Under the pieces are notes generated by a model that saw nothing but the letters and a program-made list of their open reading frames with translations, searched no databases and was not told the DNA's origin. Made by a program: the position numbers and the translations under genes. A DNA stretch of 64,000 nt, taken from Streptomyces sp. NBC_00102. GTDB lineage: Bacteria; Actinomycetota; Actinomycetes; Streptomycetales; Streptomycetaceae. The DNA is taken from contig NZ_JAPEMC010000002.1 of assembly GCF_026343115.1 (NCBI RefSeq), positions 434,001-498,000 on the forward strand. Reading direction: 5' to 3'. Below, one piece after another: positions 34,683-44,737 of the stretch; position 1 is the first letter of the stretch, and every line of letters begins with the position of its first letter.

Positions 34683-36680
34683 ATGACAGCGACGACCGAC
34701 GGAAGCACCGGGGCTGCGCACCCTCGCACGGTCCCGGGCGATCCGACCGACACAACCATCACGGCGGACGACGTCCTGGACGCCGCCCGGCGGGCCGCGG
34801 AACGCTCCGTCGAGCATCTCCTCGGCAGACAGGACGAGCAGGGCTGGTGGAAGGGCGACCTGGCCACCAACGTCACCATGGACGCGGAAGACCTGCTGCT
34901 GCGTCAGTTCCTCGGCATCCAGGACCCCGACACCCTCAGGGCCGCCGCCCTCTTCGTCCGCGGCGAGCAACTGGGCGACGGCACCTGGGCCACCTTCTAC
35001 GGCGGCCCGAGCGACCTCTCCGCCACCATCGAGGCGTACGTGGCGCTGCGGCTGGCCGGTGACCGGCCGGACGAGCCGCACATGGCCAGGGCCGCCGCCT
35101 GGGTACGGGACCAGGGCGGCATCGCCGCCTCCCGCGTGTTCACCCGGATCTGGCTCGCCCTCTTCGGCTGGTGGAAGTGGGACGACCTCCCGCAGCTCCC
35201 GCCCGAGCTGATGTTCTTTCCTTCCTGGGTACCTCTCAATATCTATGACTTCGGCTGCTGGGCCCGCCAGACCATTGTTCCGCTGACCATCGTCTCGGCG
35301 AAGCGGCCCGTACGGCCGGCTCCGTTCTCCCTCGACGAACTGCACACCGACCCGTCCCGGCCCAACCCGCCCGTGCGCAAGGCCTCTCCGGTCAGCTGGG
35401 ACGGCGTCTTCCAGCGGCTCGACAAGGCGCTGCACCTCTACCACCGGGTCGCGCCGCGCCGGTTGCGCCGGATCGCGATGAACGCCGCCGCCCGGTGGAT
35501 CATCGAGCGTCAGGAGAGCGACGGCTGCTGGGGCGGGATCCAGCCCCCCGCCGTCTACTCCGTGATCGCCCTCCATCTGCTCGGCTACGACCTCGACCAC
35601 CCGGTGATGCGCGCCGGGCTCGCCTCGCTGGACCGGTTCGCCGTACGGCGTCCGGACGGCGCGCGCATGATCGAGGCGTGCCAGTCCCCGGTGTGGGACA
35701 CCTGTCTGGCGACCATCGCCCTCGCCGACGCCGGGCTCTCCCCGGACCACCCCGCGCTGGTCAAGGCGGCCGACTGGATGCTGGCCGAGGAGATCGTGCG
35801 GCCGGGTGACTGGGCCGTGCGCAGGCCTCAACTCCCGCCGGGAGGATGGGCGTTCGAGTTCCACAACGACAACTACCCGGACATCGACGACACCGCGGAG
35901 GTCGTCCTCGCACTGCGCCGGGTCCGGCACCCCGAACCCGACAGGGTGGAGGCCGCCATCGAGCGCGGGGTGCGCTGGACGGTCGGCATGCAGTCGCGCG
36001 GGGGAGCCTGGGGCGCCTTCGACGCGGACAACACCAGCCCGTTCCCCAACCGGCTGCCGTTCTGCGACTTCGGTGAGGTGATCGATCCGCCCTCCGCCGA
36101 CGTCACCGGTCATGTCGTGGAGATGATGGCCTACGAGGGGCGTGCCGGCGATCCGAGCGCCCGGCGCGGAGTTGACTGGCTCCTCGCCCAACAGGACGCC
36201 AGCGGTGCCTGGTTCGGCCGCTGGGGCGTCAACTACGTCTACGGAACCGGGTCGGTGGTTCCGGCGCTGGTTGCCGCCGGACTGCCCGACTCCCACCCGG
36301 CCGTCCGCAGGGCCGTGCGCTGGCTGGAGTCCGTCCAGAACGACGACGGCGGCTGGGGCGAGGACCTGCGCTCCTACCAGGACAGCAAGTGGATCGGCCG
36401 GGGCGAGTCGACGGCCTCGCAGACCGCCTGGGCCCTGCTCGCCCTGCTGGCCGCCGGAGAGCGCGAGAACCCCGCCGCCACCAGGGGCGTCAACTTCCTG
36501 ACCCGCACCCAGCGGGCGGACGGCTCCTGGGACGAGCCGTACTTCACCGGGACCGGCTTCCCCTGGGACTTCTCCATCAACTACCACCTCTACCGCCAGG
36601 TCTTCCCGCTCACCGCGCTCGGGCGCTACGTGCACGGGGACCCGCTCGTGGCCCGGGTCGCGAGCCCGGCGGGGATCTGA
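34683..36680 (+). CDS. shc: Squalene-hopene cyclase
   Basis: The 665-residue protein cyclises squalene to hopene and hopanol at the membrane surface. It has the catalytic DXDD motif DIDD at residues 400-403 (DNYPDIDDTAEVV) and several QW repeats, such as RQESDGCWGGIQPPAVYSV, QSRGGAWGAFDADNT, QNDDGGWGEDL and QRADGSWDEPYFTGTGFPWDF. Length fits the family (about 630-680). AGGGGAAGCC precedes the ATG. Its stop overlaps hpnG (TGATG). Confidence 0.97.
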   Translation: MTATTDGSTGAAHPRTVPGDPTDTTITADDVLDAARRAAERSVEHLLGRQDEQGWWKGDLATNVTMDAEDLLLRQFLGIQDPDTLRAAALFVRGEQLGDGTWATFYGGPSDLSATIEAYVALRLAGDRPDEPHMARAAAWVRDQGGIAASRVFTRIWLALFGWWKWDDLPQLPPELMFFPSWVPLNIYDFGCWARQTIVPLTIVSAKRPVRPAPFSLDELHTDPSRPNPPVRKASPVSWDGVFQRLDKALHLYHRVAPRRLRRIAMNAAARWIIERQESDGCWGGIQPPAVYSVIALHLLGYDLDHPVMRAGLASLDRFAVRRPDGARMIEACQSPVWDTCLATIALADAGLSPDHPALVKAADWMLAEEIVRPGDWAVRRPQLPPGGWAFEFHNDNYPDIDDTAEVVLALRRVRHPEPDRVEAAIERGVRWTVGMQSRGGAWGAFDADNTSPFPNRLPFCDFGEVIDPPSADVTGHVVEMMAYEGRAGDPSARRGVDWLLAQQDASGAWFGRWGVNYVYGTGSVVPALVAAGLPDSHPAVRRAVRWLESVQNDDGGWGEDLRSYQDSKWIGRGESTASQTAWALLALLAAGERENPAATRGVNFLTRTQRADGSWDEPYFTGTGFPWDFSINYHLYRQVFPLTALGRYVHGDPLVARVASPAGI

Positions 36681-37327
36681 TGGGCGGGCCCCGGCCCTCC
36701 GGCGGACCGCCGCCCTCGCTGCTCGTCGCCTGCGCGCTCGGCATCGAGCAGTTCGCCCTGCGGAGCGGTCCGCGGGGCGGCGGTCCCGTCACCGTCCTGC
36801 GGACGGGGATGGGACCGAAGGCGGCCGAGACCGCGCTCGGGCGCGCCCTGGCGCGGGAGGAGACGCGCGGCGCCGCCGTCGTCGCCTCCGGATTCTGTGC
36901 CGGCCTCGCGTCCGGGATGCACCCGGGCGACCTGGTCGTCGCCGAGGAGACCAGGTCCGTGCACGGGACCACCGCCTGCGACGGGGTGTCCGTGCTGGTC
37001 GACGCGGTGTCCCGGCTCTTTCCCGGCCGGACCGTGCACACCGGCCCTCTGACCGGCTCCGACCATGTCGTGAGGGGCGCCGAGCGGGCGGCCCTCGCGG
37101 CGACCGGGGCCATCGCCGTGGACATGGAGTCCGCGGCGACCCTCAGTACCGCTCTGCGTCACGGACCACGCCCGGTTGCGGCCGTACGGGTGGTCGTGGA
37201 CGCTCCAGAGCATGAGCTCGTCCGGGTTGCCACGGTACGCGGTGGAATATCGGCTTTCCGCGTTCTTCGTGCCGTCCTGCCGGCTTTTCATGAATGGCAC
37301 CGATCTTTGTTGCTCCCCCGGAGGTGA
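36680..37327 (+). CDS. hpnG: Hopanoid phosphorylase HpnG
   Basis: The 215-residue protein is a nucleoside-phosphorylase-like enzyme with [41 protein letters not shown] and [13 protein letters not shown], the MTA/SAH nucleosidase-type fold. HpnG cleaves adenine from adenosylhopane to give (phospho)ribosylhopane. It overlaps the shc stop by one base and is followed by hpnH after 5 bp, whose product makes its substrate. Confidence 0.92.
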   Translation: MGGPRPSGGPPPSLLVACALGIEQFALRSGPRGGGPVTVLRTGMGPKAAETALGRALAREETRGAAVVASGFCAGLASGMHPGDLVVAEETRSVHGTTACDGVSVLVDAVSRLFPGRTVHTGPLTGSDHVVRGAERAALAATGAIAVDMESAATLSTALRHGPRPVAAVRVVVDAPEHELVRVATVRGGISAFRVLRAVLPAFHEWHRSLLLPRR

Positions 37328-37332
37328 GCCAG

Positions 37333-38352
37333 ATGGCCATGCCGCTCCGCCAAACCATCAAGGTGGCGACGTACCTTGCCGAACAGAAGATCCGCAAGCG
37401 GGAGAAGTTTCCGCTGATCGTCGAGCTGGAGCCCCTGTTCGCCTGCAATCTCGCCTGCGAGGGCTGCGGGAAGATCCAGCACCCCGCCGGGGTGCTCAAG
37501 CAGCGCATGCCGGTCGCGCAGGCGGTCGGAGCTGTCCTCGAATCCGGTGCCCCGATGGTCTCCATCGCCGGTGGAGAACCGTTGATGCACCCTCAGATCG
37601 ACGAGATCGTGCGGCAGTTGGTGGCCAAGAAGAAGTACGTGTTCCTCTGCACCAATGCCATGCTGCTGCGCAAGAAGATCGAGAAGTTCACCCCCTCCCG
37701 GTACTTCGCCTTCGCCGTCCACATCGACGGGCTGCGCGAGCGGCACGACGAATCCGTGGCCAAGGAGGGCGTGTTCGACGAGGCGGTCGCGGCGATCAAG
37801 GAAGCCAAGAGACGAGGTTTCCGGGTCACCACCAACTCCACCTTCTTCAACACCGACACCCCCCAGACCATCATCGAGGTACTCAACTACCTCAACGACG
37901 ACCTGCAGGTCGACGAGATGATGATCTCCCCCGCGTACGCCTACGAGAAGGCGCCCGACCAGGAACACTTCCTCGGCGTGGAACAGACCCGAGAACTCTT
38001 CAAGAAGACGTTCGCGGGCGGCAACCGGGCCCGCTGGCGGCTCAACCACTCGCCGCTCTTCCTCGACTTCCTGGAGGGCAAGGCGGACTTCCCCTGCACC
38101 GCCTGGGCCATCCCGAACTACTCCCTCTTCGGCTGGCAGCGCCCCTGCTACCTGATGAGCGACGGGTACGTCCCCACGTACCGGCAGCTCATCGAGGAGA
38201 CCGACTGGGACAAGTACGGCCGCGGCAAGGACCCGCGCTGCGCCAACTGCATGGCGCACTGCGGCTACGAACCCACCGCCGTGCTCGCCACGATGGGGTC
38301 GCTCAAGGAATCGCTGCGCGCGGCCCGGGAGACGGTCACGGGCAACCGGTAA
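37333..38352 (+). CDS. hpnH: Adenosyl-hopene transferase HpnH (radical SAM)
   Basis: The 339-residue radical SAM enzyme has the iron-sulfur motif [11 protein letters not shown] (Cys 38, 42, 45), [13 protein letters not shown] and a C-terminal Cys-rich region ([14 protein letters not shown]). HpnH adds an adenosyl group to diploptene, giving adenosylhopane. The ATG at 37333 with GGAGGTGA before it is preferred to an upstream in-frame ATG at 37294, which lies inside hpnG. A strong terminator hairpin follows directly after the stop. Confidence 0.96.
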   Translation: MAMPLRQTIKVATYLAEQKIRKREKFPLIVELEPLFACNLACEGCGKIQHPAGVLKQRMPVAQAVGAVLESGAPMVSIAGGEPLMHPQIDEIVRQLVAKKKYVFLCTNAMLLRKKIEKFTPSRYFAFAVHIDGLRERHDESVAKEGVFDEAVAAIKEAKRRGFRVTTNSTFFNTDTPQTIIEVLNYLNDDLQVDEMMISPAYAYEKAPDQEHFLGVEQTRELFKKTFAGGNRARWRLNHSPLFLDFLEGKADFPCTAWAIPNYSLFGWQRPCYLMSDGYVPTYRQLIEETDWDKYGRGKDPRCANCMAHCGYEPTAVLATMGSLKESLRAARETVTGNR

Positions 38353-38356
38353 TCCG

Positions 38357-38401
38357 AGGAGGGCGGTTACGGCCGGGCGCACCGGCCGTGACCGCCCTCC
38401 T
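38357..38401 (+). terminator. Strong hairpin terminator between hpnH and dxs
   Basis: The arms 38357-38376 and 38382-38401 form a 20-bp stem with a single G-U pair and a GCGCA loop, four bases after the hpnH stop. dxs starts only 31 bp downstream, so this is either an internal attenuator or a true operon end. Confidence 0.85.
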
Positions 38402-38432
38402 TATCACCAGGAACCAGAGAGGGGACACGTAC

Positions 38433-40463
38433 GTGACCTTGCTGGAATCCATCGGGGGACCACGGGACCTCGCGCCGCTCGGCGGACCACAGCTGGACGA
38501 ACTCGCTGCGGAGATCCGGACGTTCCTCGTACAGGCGGTGTCCCGCAGCGGCGGGCACCTCGGCCCGAACCTCGGCGTCGTGGAACTCACCATCGCCCTG
38601 CACCGGGTCTTCGACTCGCCGCGCGACCGGATCCTCTGGGACACCGGCCACCAGAGCTATGTGCACAAGCTCCTCACCGGCCGCCAGGACTTCTCCAAGC
38701 TGCGCAGCAAGGGCGGCCTCTCGGGCTACCCCTCCCGCGCCGAGTCCGCGCACGACATCGTCGAGAACTCCCACGCCTCCACCGCGCTCGGCTGGGCGGA
38801 CGGCCTCGCCAAGGCCAACGAACTCCTCGGCAGGGACGACCACGTCGTCGCCGTCGTCGGAGACGGCGCCCTCACCGGCGGCATGGCCTGGGAGGCGCTG
38901 AACAACATCGCCGCCGCCAAGGACCGTCCCCTGATCGTCGTGGTGAACGACAACACCCGTTCGTACTCCCCGACCATCGGCGGACTCGCGAACCACCTGG
39001 CCACTCTGCGCACCACCGACGGCTACGAGCGCTTCCTCGCCCGGTGCAGGGAACTCCTGGAGCGGACCCCCGTCGTCGGGCAGCCGCTCTACGGCTCGCT
39101 GCACGGGGCGAAGAAGGGGTTCAAGGACACCTTCGCGCCGCAAGGGCTCTTCGAGGATCTCGGCCTTAAGTACGTCGGACCGGTCGACGGCCACGACATC
39201 GCCGCCGTCGAGGCGGCCCTCGTGCGGGCCAAGCACTTCCGGGGGCCCGTCCTCGTCCACTGCATCACCGAGAAGGGCCGCGGCTACACACCCGCCCTGA
39301 AGGACGAGGCCGACCGGTTCCACGCGGTGGGGGCGATGGACCCGCTGACCTGCCTCCCGCTCACCGCGCCGGCCGGACCCTCCTGGACCTCCGTCTTCGG
39401 CGAAGAGATCGCCCGGATCGGTGCCGAGCGCCCCGACGTGGTCGTCCTCACCGCGGCCATGCTCCATCCCGTCGGTCTCACCGCGTTCGCGGAGGCGTTC
39501 CCGGACCGGGTCGTGGACGTGGGCATCGCGGAGCAGCACGCCGCGGTCTGTGCCGCGGGCATGGCCGCCGGCGGACTGCACCCCGTCGTCGCCGTCTACG
39601 CCACCTTCCTCAACCGCGCCTTCGACCAGGTGCTGATGGACGTGGCCCTGCACCGCAGCGGGGTGACGTTCGTCCTCGACCGGGCCGGGATCACCGGCAC
39701 GGACGGCCCCTCGCACAACGGCATGTGGGACCTGTCGGTGCTCCAGGTCGTGCCCGGACTCCGGATCGCGGCCCCACGCGACGCCGACCAGCTGAGAGCA
39801 CAGCTCCGCGAAGCCGTCGACGTCTCGGACGCACCCACCGTCGTCAGGTTCCCCAAGGAGTCCGTGGGGGAGGCCGTCCCTGCCGTGGGGCGCGTCGGCG
39901 GTATGGACGTCCTGCACCGGGGCGAGCGGAGCGACGTGCTGCTGGTGGCGGTCGGGGTGATGGCCACGGTCTGCCTGCGTGCGGCGGACCTGCTGAAGGG
40001 CGCGGGGATCGGGTGCACCGTCGTCGACCCGCGCTGGGTCAGACCGGTCGACGATGAGCTCGTACCCCTCGCCGCCGGCCACCGGCTGGTCGCCGTCGTC
40101 GAGGACAACTGCCGCACCGGAGGCGTCGGCTGGGCGGTCGGGCAGGCGCTGCGGGACGCGGGGGTGGACGTGGCCCTGCGGACCTTCGGCATCCCCGAGG
40201 AGTTCCTCGCCCATGCCAAACGAGGCGAGGTGCTCGCGGACGTCGGACTGACCCCGGTGGAGATCGCGGGCAGCATCGGGGCGGCGGTGGCGGGACTGGC
40301 TGGGCGGCCCGAGGACCCGGACAGCCGGACCGGTGAGGAGGCGGCGGGCGTGGTGGCGGTACCGGGACGCGTACCGCAGGCCGGGAACCGTACGGAACGA
40401 GGGCCGGTGGTGCGCGCAGCGGACCGACCGGACAGAGCGAAGAGGGAGACGAGCGGGGAATGA
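38433..40463 (+). CDS. dxs: 1-deoxy-D-xylulose-5-phosphate synthase
   Basis: The 676-residue thiamine-diphosphate enzyme condenses pyruvate and glyceraldehyde-3-phosphate, the first step of the MEP isoprenoid route. Markers are [19 protein letters not shown], the ThDP motif [21 protein letters not shown] followed by [19 protein letters not shown] and [16 protein letters not shown]. The GTG at 38433 has AGAGGGG before it. The last 50 residues are a Gly/Arg-rich extension beyond the normal end. It overlaps hpnO in ATGA. Confidence 0.96.
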   Translation: MTLLESIGGPRDLAPLGGPQLDELAAEIRTFLVQAVSRSGGHLGPNLGVVELTIALHRVFDSPRDRILWDTGHQSYVHKLLTGRQDFSKLRSKGGLSGYPSRAESAHDIVENSHASTALGWADGLAKANELLGRDDHVVAVVGDGALTGGMAWEALNNIAAAKDRPLIVVVNDNTRSYSPTIGGLANHLATLRTTDGYERFLARCRELLERTPVVGQPLYGSLHGAKKGFKDTFAPQGLFEDLGLKYVGPVDGHDIAAVEAALVRAKHFRGPVLVHCITEKGRGYTPALKDEADRFHAVGAMDPLTCLPLTAPAGPSWTSVFGEEIARIGAERPDVVVLTAAMLHPVGLTAFAEAFPDRVVDVGIAEQHAAVCAAGMAAGGLHPVVAVYATFLNRAFDQVLMDVALHRSGVTFVLDRAGITGTDGPSHNGMWDLSVLQVVPGLRIAAPRDADQLRAQLREAVDVSDAPTVVRFPKESVGEAVPAVGRVGGMDVLHRGERSDVLLVAVGVMATVCLRAADLLKGAGIGCTVVDPRWVRPVDDELVPLAAGHRLVAVVEDNCRTGGVGWAVGQALRDAGVDVALRTFGIPEEFLAHAKRGEVLADVGLTPVEIAGSIGAAVAGLAGRPEDPDSRTGEEAAGVVAVPGRVPQAGNRTERGPVVRAADRPDRAKRETSGE

Positions 40464-41905
40464 AGGACGACATCGCGGCCGGCGCCGGGCACACCGGCGG
40501 GACGGACCGTGCCGACGGCGCCGGCAAGGGATTCGATCTCGCCACGCTGCTCGCCGAGCGCGGCGCCGAACGGTACGAACTGCACACGCGCCATCTCAAC
40601 CACCAGCTGCCGCGCATGCTGCACACCATCGGCTTCGACAAGGTCTACGAACGGGCCGAGGGTGCCTACTTCTGGGACGCGGACGGCAACGACTACCTCG
40701 ACATGCTCGCCGGATTCGGCGTGATGGGCCTCGGCCGCCACCACCCGGTCGTCCGCAAGGCACTCCACGACGTGCTCGACGCCTCCCTCGCCGACCTCAC
40801 CCGCTTCGACTGCCAGCCGCTGCCCGGCCTGCTCGCGGAGAAGCTCCTCACCCACAGCCCCCATCTCGACCGGGTCTTCTTCGGCAACAGCGGAACCGAG
40901 GCCGTCGAAACCGCGCTGAAGTTCGCCCGGTACGCCACCGGGAAACCACGCGTCCTCTACTGCACCCACGCTTTCCACGGCCTCACCACCGGCTCGCTCT
41001 CGGTCAACGGCGAGGACGGCTTCCGCGACGGCTTCGCCCCGCTGCTCCCGGACACCGCCATCGCCCTCGGGGACCTCGACGCGCTGCGCCGGGAGCTCAA
41101 GCGCGGAGACGTGGCGGCACTGGTCGTCGAGCCCATCCAGGGCAAGGGTGTGCACGCGGCGCCGCCCGGCTTCCTGCGCGAAGCCCAGGAACTCCTGCAC
41201 CGGCACAAGGCGCTGCTGATCGCGGACGAGGTGCAGACCGGTCTCGGCCGGACCGGCGACTTCTACGCGTACCAGCACGAGGACGGCGTCGAGCCCGACC
41301 TGGTCTGCGTCGCCAAGGCGCTCTCCGGCGGCTACGTGCCGGTCGGTGCCACTGTCGGGAAGGACTGGATCTTCAAGAAGGTCTACTCCTCCATGGACCG
41401 GGTGCTCGTCCACTCGGCGAGCTTCGGATCGAACGCCCAGGCGATGGCGGCGGGGCTCGCGGTCCTCTCGGTGATGGAGGACGAGGAGATCGTCGCCAAC
41501 GCCCGGCGCACCGGCGATCTGCTGCGCGAGCGGCTCGCCGCGCTGGTGGACCGGTACGAGCTGCTGCACGAGGTGCGCGGGCGCGGGCTGATGGTCGGCA
41601 TCGAGTTCGGACGGCCGTCGTCGATCAAGCTGCGCGGCCGGTGGACGATGCTCCAGGCGGCCCGCAAGGGGCTCTTCGCCCAGATGGTTGTCGTACCGTT
41701 GTTGCAGAAGCACCGGATTCTGACGCAGGTGTCCGGGGACCATCTTGAAGTGATCAAGCTGATCCCGCCGCTGATCATCGGTGAACCCGAGATCGACCGG
41801 TTCGTGACGGCCTTCGAGTCGGTGATGGACGACGCCCACAGTGGGGGCGGCCTGATGTGGGACTTCGGGCGCACGCTGGTGAAGCAGGCGGTCGCCAACC
41901 GCTGA
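40460..41905 (+). CDS. hpnO: Aminotransferase HpnO (aminobacteriohopanetriol formation)
   Basis: The 481-residue class-III PLP aminotransferase has [42 protein letters not shown] (Asp 256 binds the PLP nitrogen) and [14 protein letters not shown] with the Schiff-base Lys 286. In hopanoid clusters this enzyme converts ribosylhopane to aminobacteriohopanetriol. Start overlaps the dxs stop, so dxs and hpnO form a coupled pair downstream of the hpnH terminator. A distant substrate such as another amine cannot be excluded, but context favours HpnO. Confidence 0.9.
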   Translation: MKDDIAAGAGHTGGTDRADGAGKGFDLATLLAERGAERYELHTRHLNHQLPRMLHTIGFDKVYERAEGAYFWDADGNDYLDMLAGFGVMGLGRHHPVVRKALHDVLDASLADLTRFDCQPLPGLLAEKLLTHSPHLDRVFFGNSGTEAVETALKFARYATGKPRVLYCTHAFHGLTTGSLSVNGEDGFRDGFAPLLPDTAIALGDLDALRRELKRGDVAALVVEPIQGKGVHAAPPGFLREAQELLHRHKALLIADEVQTGLGRTGDFYAYQHEDGVEPDLVCVAKALSGGYVPVGATVGKDWIFKKVYSSMDRVLVHSASFGSNAQAMAAGLAVLSVMEDEEIVANARRTGDLLRERLAALVDRYELLHEVRGRGLMVGIEFGRPSSIKLRGRWTMLQAARKGLFAQMVVVPLLQKHRILTQVSGDHLEVIKLIPPLIIGEPEIDRFVTAFESVMDDAHSGGGLMWDFGRTLVKQAVANR

Positions 41906-41926
41906 GCCGCGCGGAACATCCACGAT

Positions 41927-41961
41927 TTGCCTCTCAGGCAAGAAATTTGCCTCAGAGGAAA
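41927..41961. promoter_or_regulatory. Tandem palindromic operators upstream of the XRE-cupin regulator
   Basis: Two related sites lie 4 bp apart. The first is the perfect TTGCCT-CTC-AGGCAA (41927-41941); the second is the near-palindrome TTTGCCTCAGAGGAAA (41946-41961). Both contain TTTGCCTC. They end 20 bp before the regulator start, so autoregulation by this XRE protein is the simplest reading. Confidence 0.65.
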
Positions 41962-41981
41962 GTCGGTGGCGCAATGGAGGC

Positions 41982-42590
41982 ATGAATCCTCCTGACGGAG
42001 GGGCGGCCGACGACCTTCCCGGCGTGGCCCCCCGCCTGCGCGAACTGCGCCGGAGCCGAGCCCTCACGCTGGAGGCCGCCGCGCAGCGCGCGGGACTCTC
42101 CCCGGCCCATCTCTCCCGGCTCGAAACAGGGAACCGGCAGCCCTCGCTGCCCGTGCTCCTCGGCCTCGCCCGGATCTACGGCACGACCGTCTCCGAACTC
42201 CTCGGCGAGATCCCCCCGGAACGGGACGCGATCGTGCGCGGCGGCCGGTTCGAGGGAACCGAGGCGGACGGCTGGATGTACCGCCGGGCCGGCGGACCGG
42301 GCCGCGCCATGCAGGCCCTGCGGGTCCGCGTCCCGTACGGTGCCCAGGGCGATCTGGTGCGCGTCCACCCGGGGGAGGAGTGGCTGTACGTCCTCGAAGG
42401 GCGGCTGCGGGTCAGCCTCGGCGAATCCACGGACCAGCTCGGGCCCGGCGACAGCGCCCACTTCGACTCGCTCACCCCGCACCGGATCGCCGCCGCCGGA
42501 CCCGAGGGCGCCGAGCTGATCTTCGTCCACACCCTGTTGCAGAGCCCCGCCGCCGAGCTGTGCCTCGGCGACGGGACCCGTCGGCGCTGA
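41982..42590 (+). CDS. XRE-family regulator with C-terminal cupin sensor
   Basis: The 202-residue protein has an XRE helix-turn-helix (LRELRRSRALTLEAAAQRAGLSPAHLSRLETGNRQPSLPVLLGLARIYG, about residues 19-68) followed by a cupin domain (VRVHPGEEWLYVLEGRLRVSLG ... LGPGDSAHFDSLTPHRI). Such proteins usually sense a small metabolite through the cupin and control nearby catabolic or transport genes. GGAGG lies only one base from the ATG, so translation may start at GTG 42024 or be leaderless. The next gene encodes a 61-residue membrane protein often found beside this regulator type. Confidence 0.9.
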   Translation: MNPPDGGAADDLPGVAPRLRELRRSRALTLEAAAQRAGLSPAHLSRLETGNRQPSLPVLLGLARIYGTTVSELLGEIPPERDAIVRGGRFEGTEADGWMYRRAGGPGRAMQALRVRVPYGAQGDLVRVHPGEEWLYVLEGRLRVSLGESTDQLGPGDSAHFDSLTPHRIAAAGPEGAELIFVHTLLQSPAAELCLGDGTRRR

Positions 42591-42680
42591 CCGCGCCCGG
42601 CATCCCCGGTGGCGCGGCCGTTCGGCGCCGCGCCCATTCCTCGTACGCCCGGCCCCGGGCGCGCGGAAGAGAGGACCGTC

Positions 42681-42866
42681 ATGTCCGATTCGGAGCACTA
42701 CGACCCGCTGACCCCCCGGCAGACCGGCGTGACCGCCGCCCGGGACACCCAGGAGCGGAAGATGCCGCGCGGGATGGTCATCCGGCTCATCGCCTACCTG
42801 GTCGCCGGACACGTCATCGCCGCCTTCCTCTACATCCTGTTCGCCGTCGCCGGCGGCAATCAGTAG
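42681..42866 (+). CDS. Small single-span membrane protein (DUF6126-like)
   Basis: The 61-residue protein has a polar N-terminus (MSDSEHYDPLTPRQTG) and one membrane span, MVIRLIAYLVAGHVIAAFLYILFAVAGG. GAAGAGAGGACC precedes the ATG at 42681. I recall small proteins of this kind next to XRE-cupin regulators in Streptomyces (DUF6126). Role unknown; a sensor or transporter accessory is possible. Family name from memory. Confidence 0.75.
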   Translation: MSDSEHYDPLTPRQTGVTAARDTQERKMPRGMVIRLIAYLVAGHVIAAFLYILFAVAGGNQ

Positions 42867-42910
42867 GTGAGTCTTCCGGGCGCCGGTACCGGCGTCCGTA
42901 GTGTGGCCGC

Positions 42911-43333
42911 ATGGCGACGACCCTGCGGCATCCCAGGCCCGGATACACGTGGGACTGGTGGGCGGTCGACGCCGCGGGCTTTCTCGTGCAGTTCAGCCAT
43001 GGGCCGGCGCCCGAGCACCTGCCGGCACACCTGGACCGGGTGGACGCGGCCGCCGCGTGGGCGGAGGAGAACCGACCCGCGTGGTTCGGCCGTGACTCCG
43101 TGCCGCTGCACGCGTTCGACTGCAACGGTGAATCGCCGGCCTACACCCGGCACGGCGTTCCGGACTCGCCGCTCCGGCTGTGCGACGCGCCTGCGGTCGT
43201 CGCCGAGGTCGCGATCCTGGTCGAACTGGAACGGGCGGTCGGCGACGCCTGGACGCTCTGCCTCGACGAGGGATGGATCCGGGATGCCCGGCCCGGGACG
43301 CCCGGCCGCCCGGCCCGCCCCCGACGTCCCTGA
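42911..43333 (+). CDS. Conserved hypothetical protein, 140 residues
   Basis: The ATG at 42911 opens a frame containing YTWDWWAVDAAGFLVQFSHGPAPEHLPAHL, rich in Trp and aromatic residues, and a Pro/Arg-rich C-terminal tail. This looks like a small globular, partly immunity-like or ligand-binding protein, but no family is recognised with confidence. Ribosome site is weak. It converges on the Tyr phosphatase gene (6 bp gap). Confidence 0.55.
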   Translation: MATTLRHPRPGYTWDWWAVDAAGFLVQFSHGPAPEHLPAHLDRVDAAAAWAEENRPAWFGRDSVPLHAFDCNGESPAYTRHGVPDSPLRLCDAPAVVAEVAILVELERAVGDAWTLCLDEGWIRDARPGTPGRPARPRRP

Positions 43334-43339
43334 CCGGGC

Positions 43340-44149
43340 CTACGCCTCGTCCAGCAGGCGTCCGCGCAGCCGCTCCCGGGTCTCCCCGGAGAGCCCCAGT
43401 CCCTCGGAGAAGTAGCGCTCCGTGGTGCCCCAGTGCTCCTCGATGGTGGCGAAGGCGGCGTCCAGGTAGTCGATGTCCGCTCCGAAGAGCGGGTTGAGCA
43501 GGCTCATCACCTCGGTGGAGACCACCGGGTCCGCGCTGTCGCCGCGCCGCAGCCGGTAGCGGCGATGGGCGTCGTTGGACTTGAGGTAGTCCGCCGCGAT
43601 CGCCTCGCGCTCCACCCCGACCGCCAGCAGGGTCACCGCCATCGTCAGGCCCGCCCGGTCCTTGCCCGCGGCGCAGTGCATCAGCGCCGGCACGCTGTCC
43701 TCCGCCAAGGCGTGCAGTACCCGGCTGTGCTCGGCCGTGCGGTCGGTGATGATCGAGCGGTACGAGGCGAGCATGCGCTCCGTGCCCTTGCCGTCGGCGA
43801 GCAGCGAGCGCAGCTGAGCGATGTCGCCCTCCCGTACCAGCCGCCAGAAGCCGGCCCCGTCGGCGGGGTCGGAGAGCGGGATGCGGACGTTGCGCACGCC
43901 CGGAAGTTCCACGTCGTAGCCGTCGAGCTTCTGGTCGGCCGAGTTACGGAAGTCGAAGACCGTGTGCAGGCCGAGCCGGCCGAGGAAGGCGGCGTCCTCG
44001 GCGGTCGCGGACGCGAGGTGGCCGCTGCGGAAGAGCCTCCCGCTGCGTACCCGTCGCCCGTCGGTGGTGGGCAGTCCGCCCACGTCCCGGAAGTTACGGA
44101 CCCCGCTCAGCTCGGGTTCGGCCGGCGAGAACTGCGGCACCTGCGTCAC
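43340..44149 (-). CDS. Tyrosine-protein phosphatase (PTP/MPtpB-like)
   Basis: The 269-residue phosphatase has the P-loop HCAAGKDRAG with catalytic Cys 159 and Arg 165, and an N-terminal GVRNFRDVGGLPTTDGRRVRSGRLFRSGHL typical of actinobacterial Tyr phosphatases of the MPtpB/Y_phosphatase3 family. It removes phosphate from protein Tyr, or possibly phosphoinositide, substrates. The gene is divergent from the riboswitch-controlled peptidase, from which it is separated by about 590 bp. No kinase is linked. Confidence 0.92.
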   Translation of the reverse strand: MTQVPQFSPAEPELSGVRNFRDVGGLPTTDGRRVRSGRLFRSGHLASATAEDAAFLGRLGLHTVFDFRNSADQKLDGYDVELPGVRNVRIPLSDPADGAGFWRLVREGDIAQLRSLLADGKGTERMLASYRSIITDRTAEHSRVLHALAEDSVPALMHCAAGKDRAGLTMAVTLLAVGVEREAIAADYLKSNDAHRRYRLRRGDSADPVVSTEVMSLLNPLFGADIDYLDAAFATIEEHWGTTERYFSEGLGLSGETRERLRGRLLDEA

Positions 44150-44552
44150 AGCGGCTCCTCGGTGCTTCTGCGCGCCGGCGCTGCTCGCCGACGTCGGCTC
44201 GTCGCGACCCTACGACATCGCCCCGCGGCACCGGTCCGCCGACGGCGGGTCTCCGGCGGCTGAAGAGCCGTCATCAGTGATGTGCGCGACATGTCCGTAT
44301 TGTATTGATTTCACGCAACATCACCCGTTTATAGGGGAGATGGTGGGTGATCTCGTGAGCGGGATCATATCCGTGACCGTGCGTGGCCGGGATACCGGAC
44401 GGCGGTCCGTCCGTCGCGCGGAAAGCCAAGATCGGTAATCCACGGAGGGTGACCGGAAAAGAGAGCGGAAATCCGCTCCCGGATTCCGTTCCGCTCGCGA
44501 TGGCTTGTTCCGTCCGGTCCGGCTCGATTACGTTCGCCATCACTCCGGACGG
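44150..44552. other. Non-coding region between the Tyr phosphatase gene and the riboswitch
   Basis: About 400 bp without a gene. The first part holds the Tyr phosphatase promoter. TTGATT at 44305-44310, 17 bases, then TTTATA at 44328-44333 is a candidate promoter for the peptidase, giving a long leader. A small perfect hairpin GAGCGGAAATCCGCTC lies near 44464. No protein-coding frame looks real. Confidence 0.4.
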
Positions 44553-44719
44553 ATCGCCTAATCCTGCCGCCGCCCGGAATTCGCACTCACCGATGCGTGG
44601 CAGGAGCGGGGGACCCAGGTAAGCCGCCGACCGGAGTTCTTCCGGACGGCTCGGGGTGAAGTCGCGTTCCACGCGACCGGGCATCTCCAGCCCGAACCCG
44701 ACAGCTCACCTCGTAGGCG
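44553..44719 (+). promoter_or_regulatory. Cyclic di-AMP riboswitch (ydaO-yuaA)
   Basis: The order of conserved blocks matches the ydaO-yuaA aptamer: CGCCTAATCCTGCC near 44555, CAGGAGCGGGGGACCCAGG near 44601, CTCGGGGTGAA near 44650 and CCCGAACCCGACAGCTCACC near 44690, followed by CTCGTAGGC just before the gene. The aptamer ends about 18 bp before the peptidase ATG. In Streptomyces and other actinobacteria this riboswitch turns off cell-wall hydrolase genes when c-di-AMP is high. Directly recognised by its motifs. Confidence 0.92.
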
Positions 44720-44737
44720 CCGGAGAGGAATTCCCCC

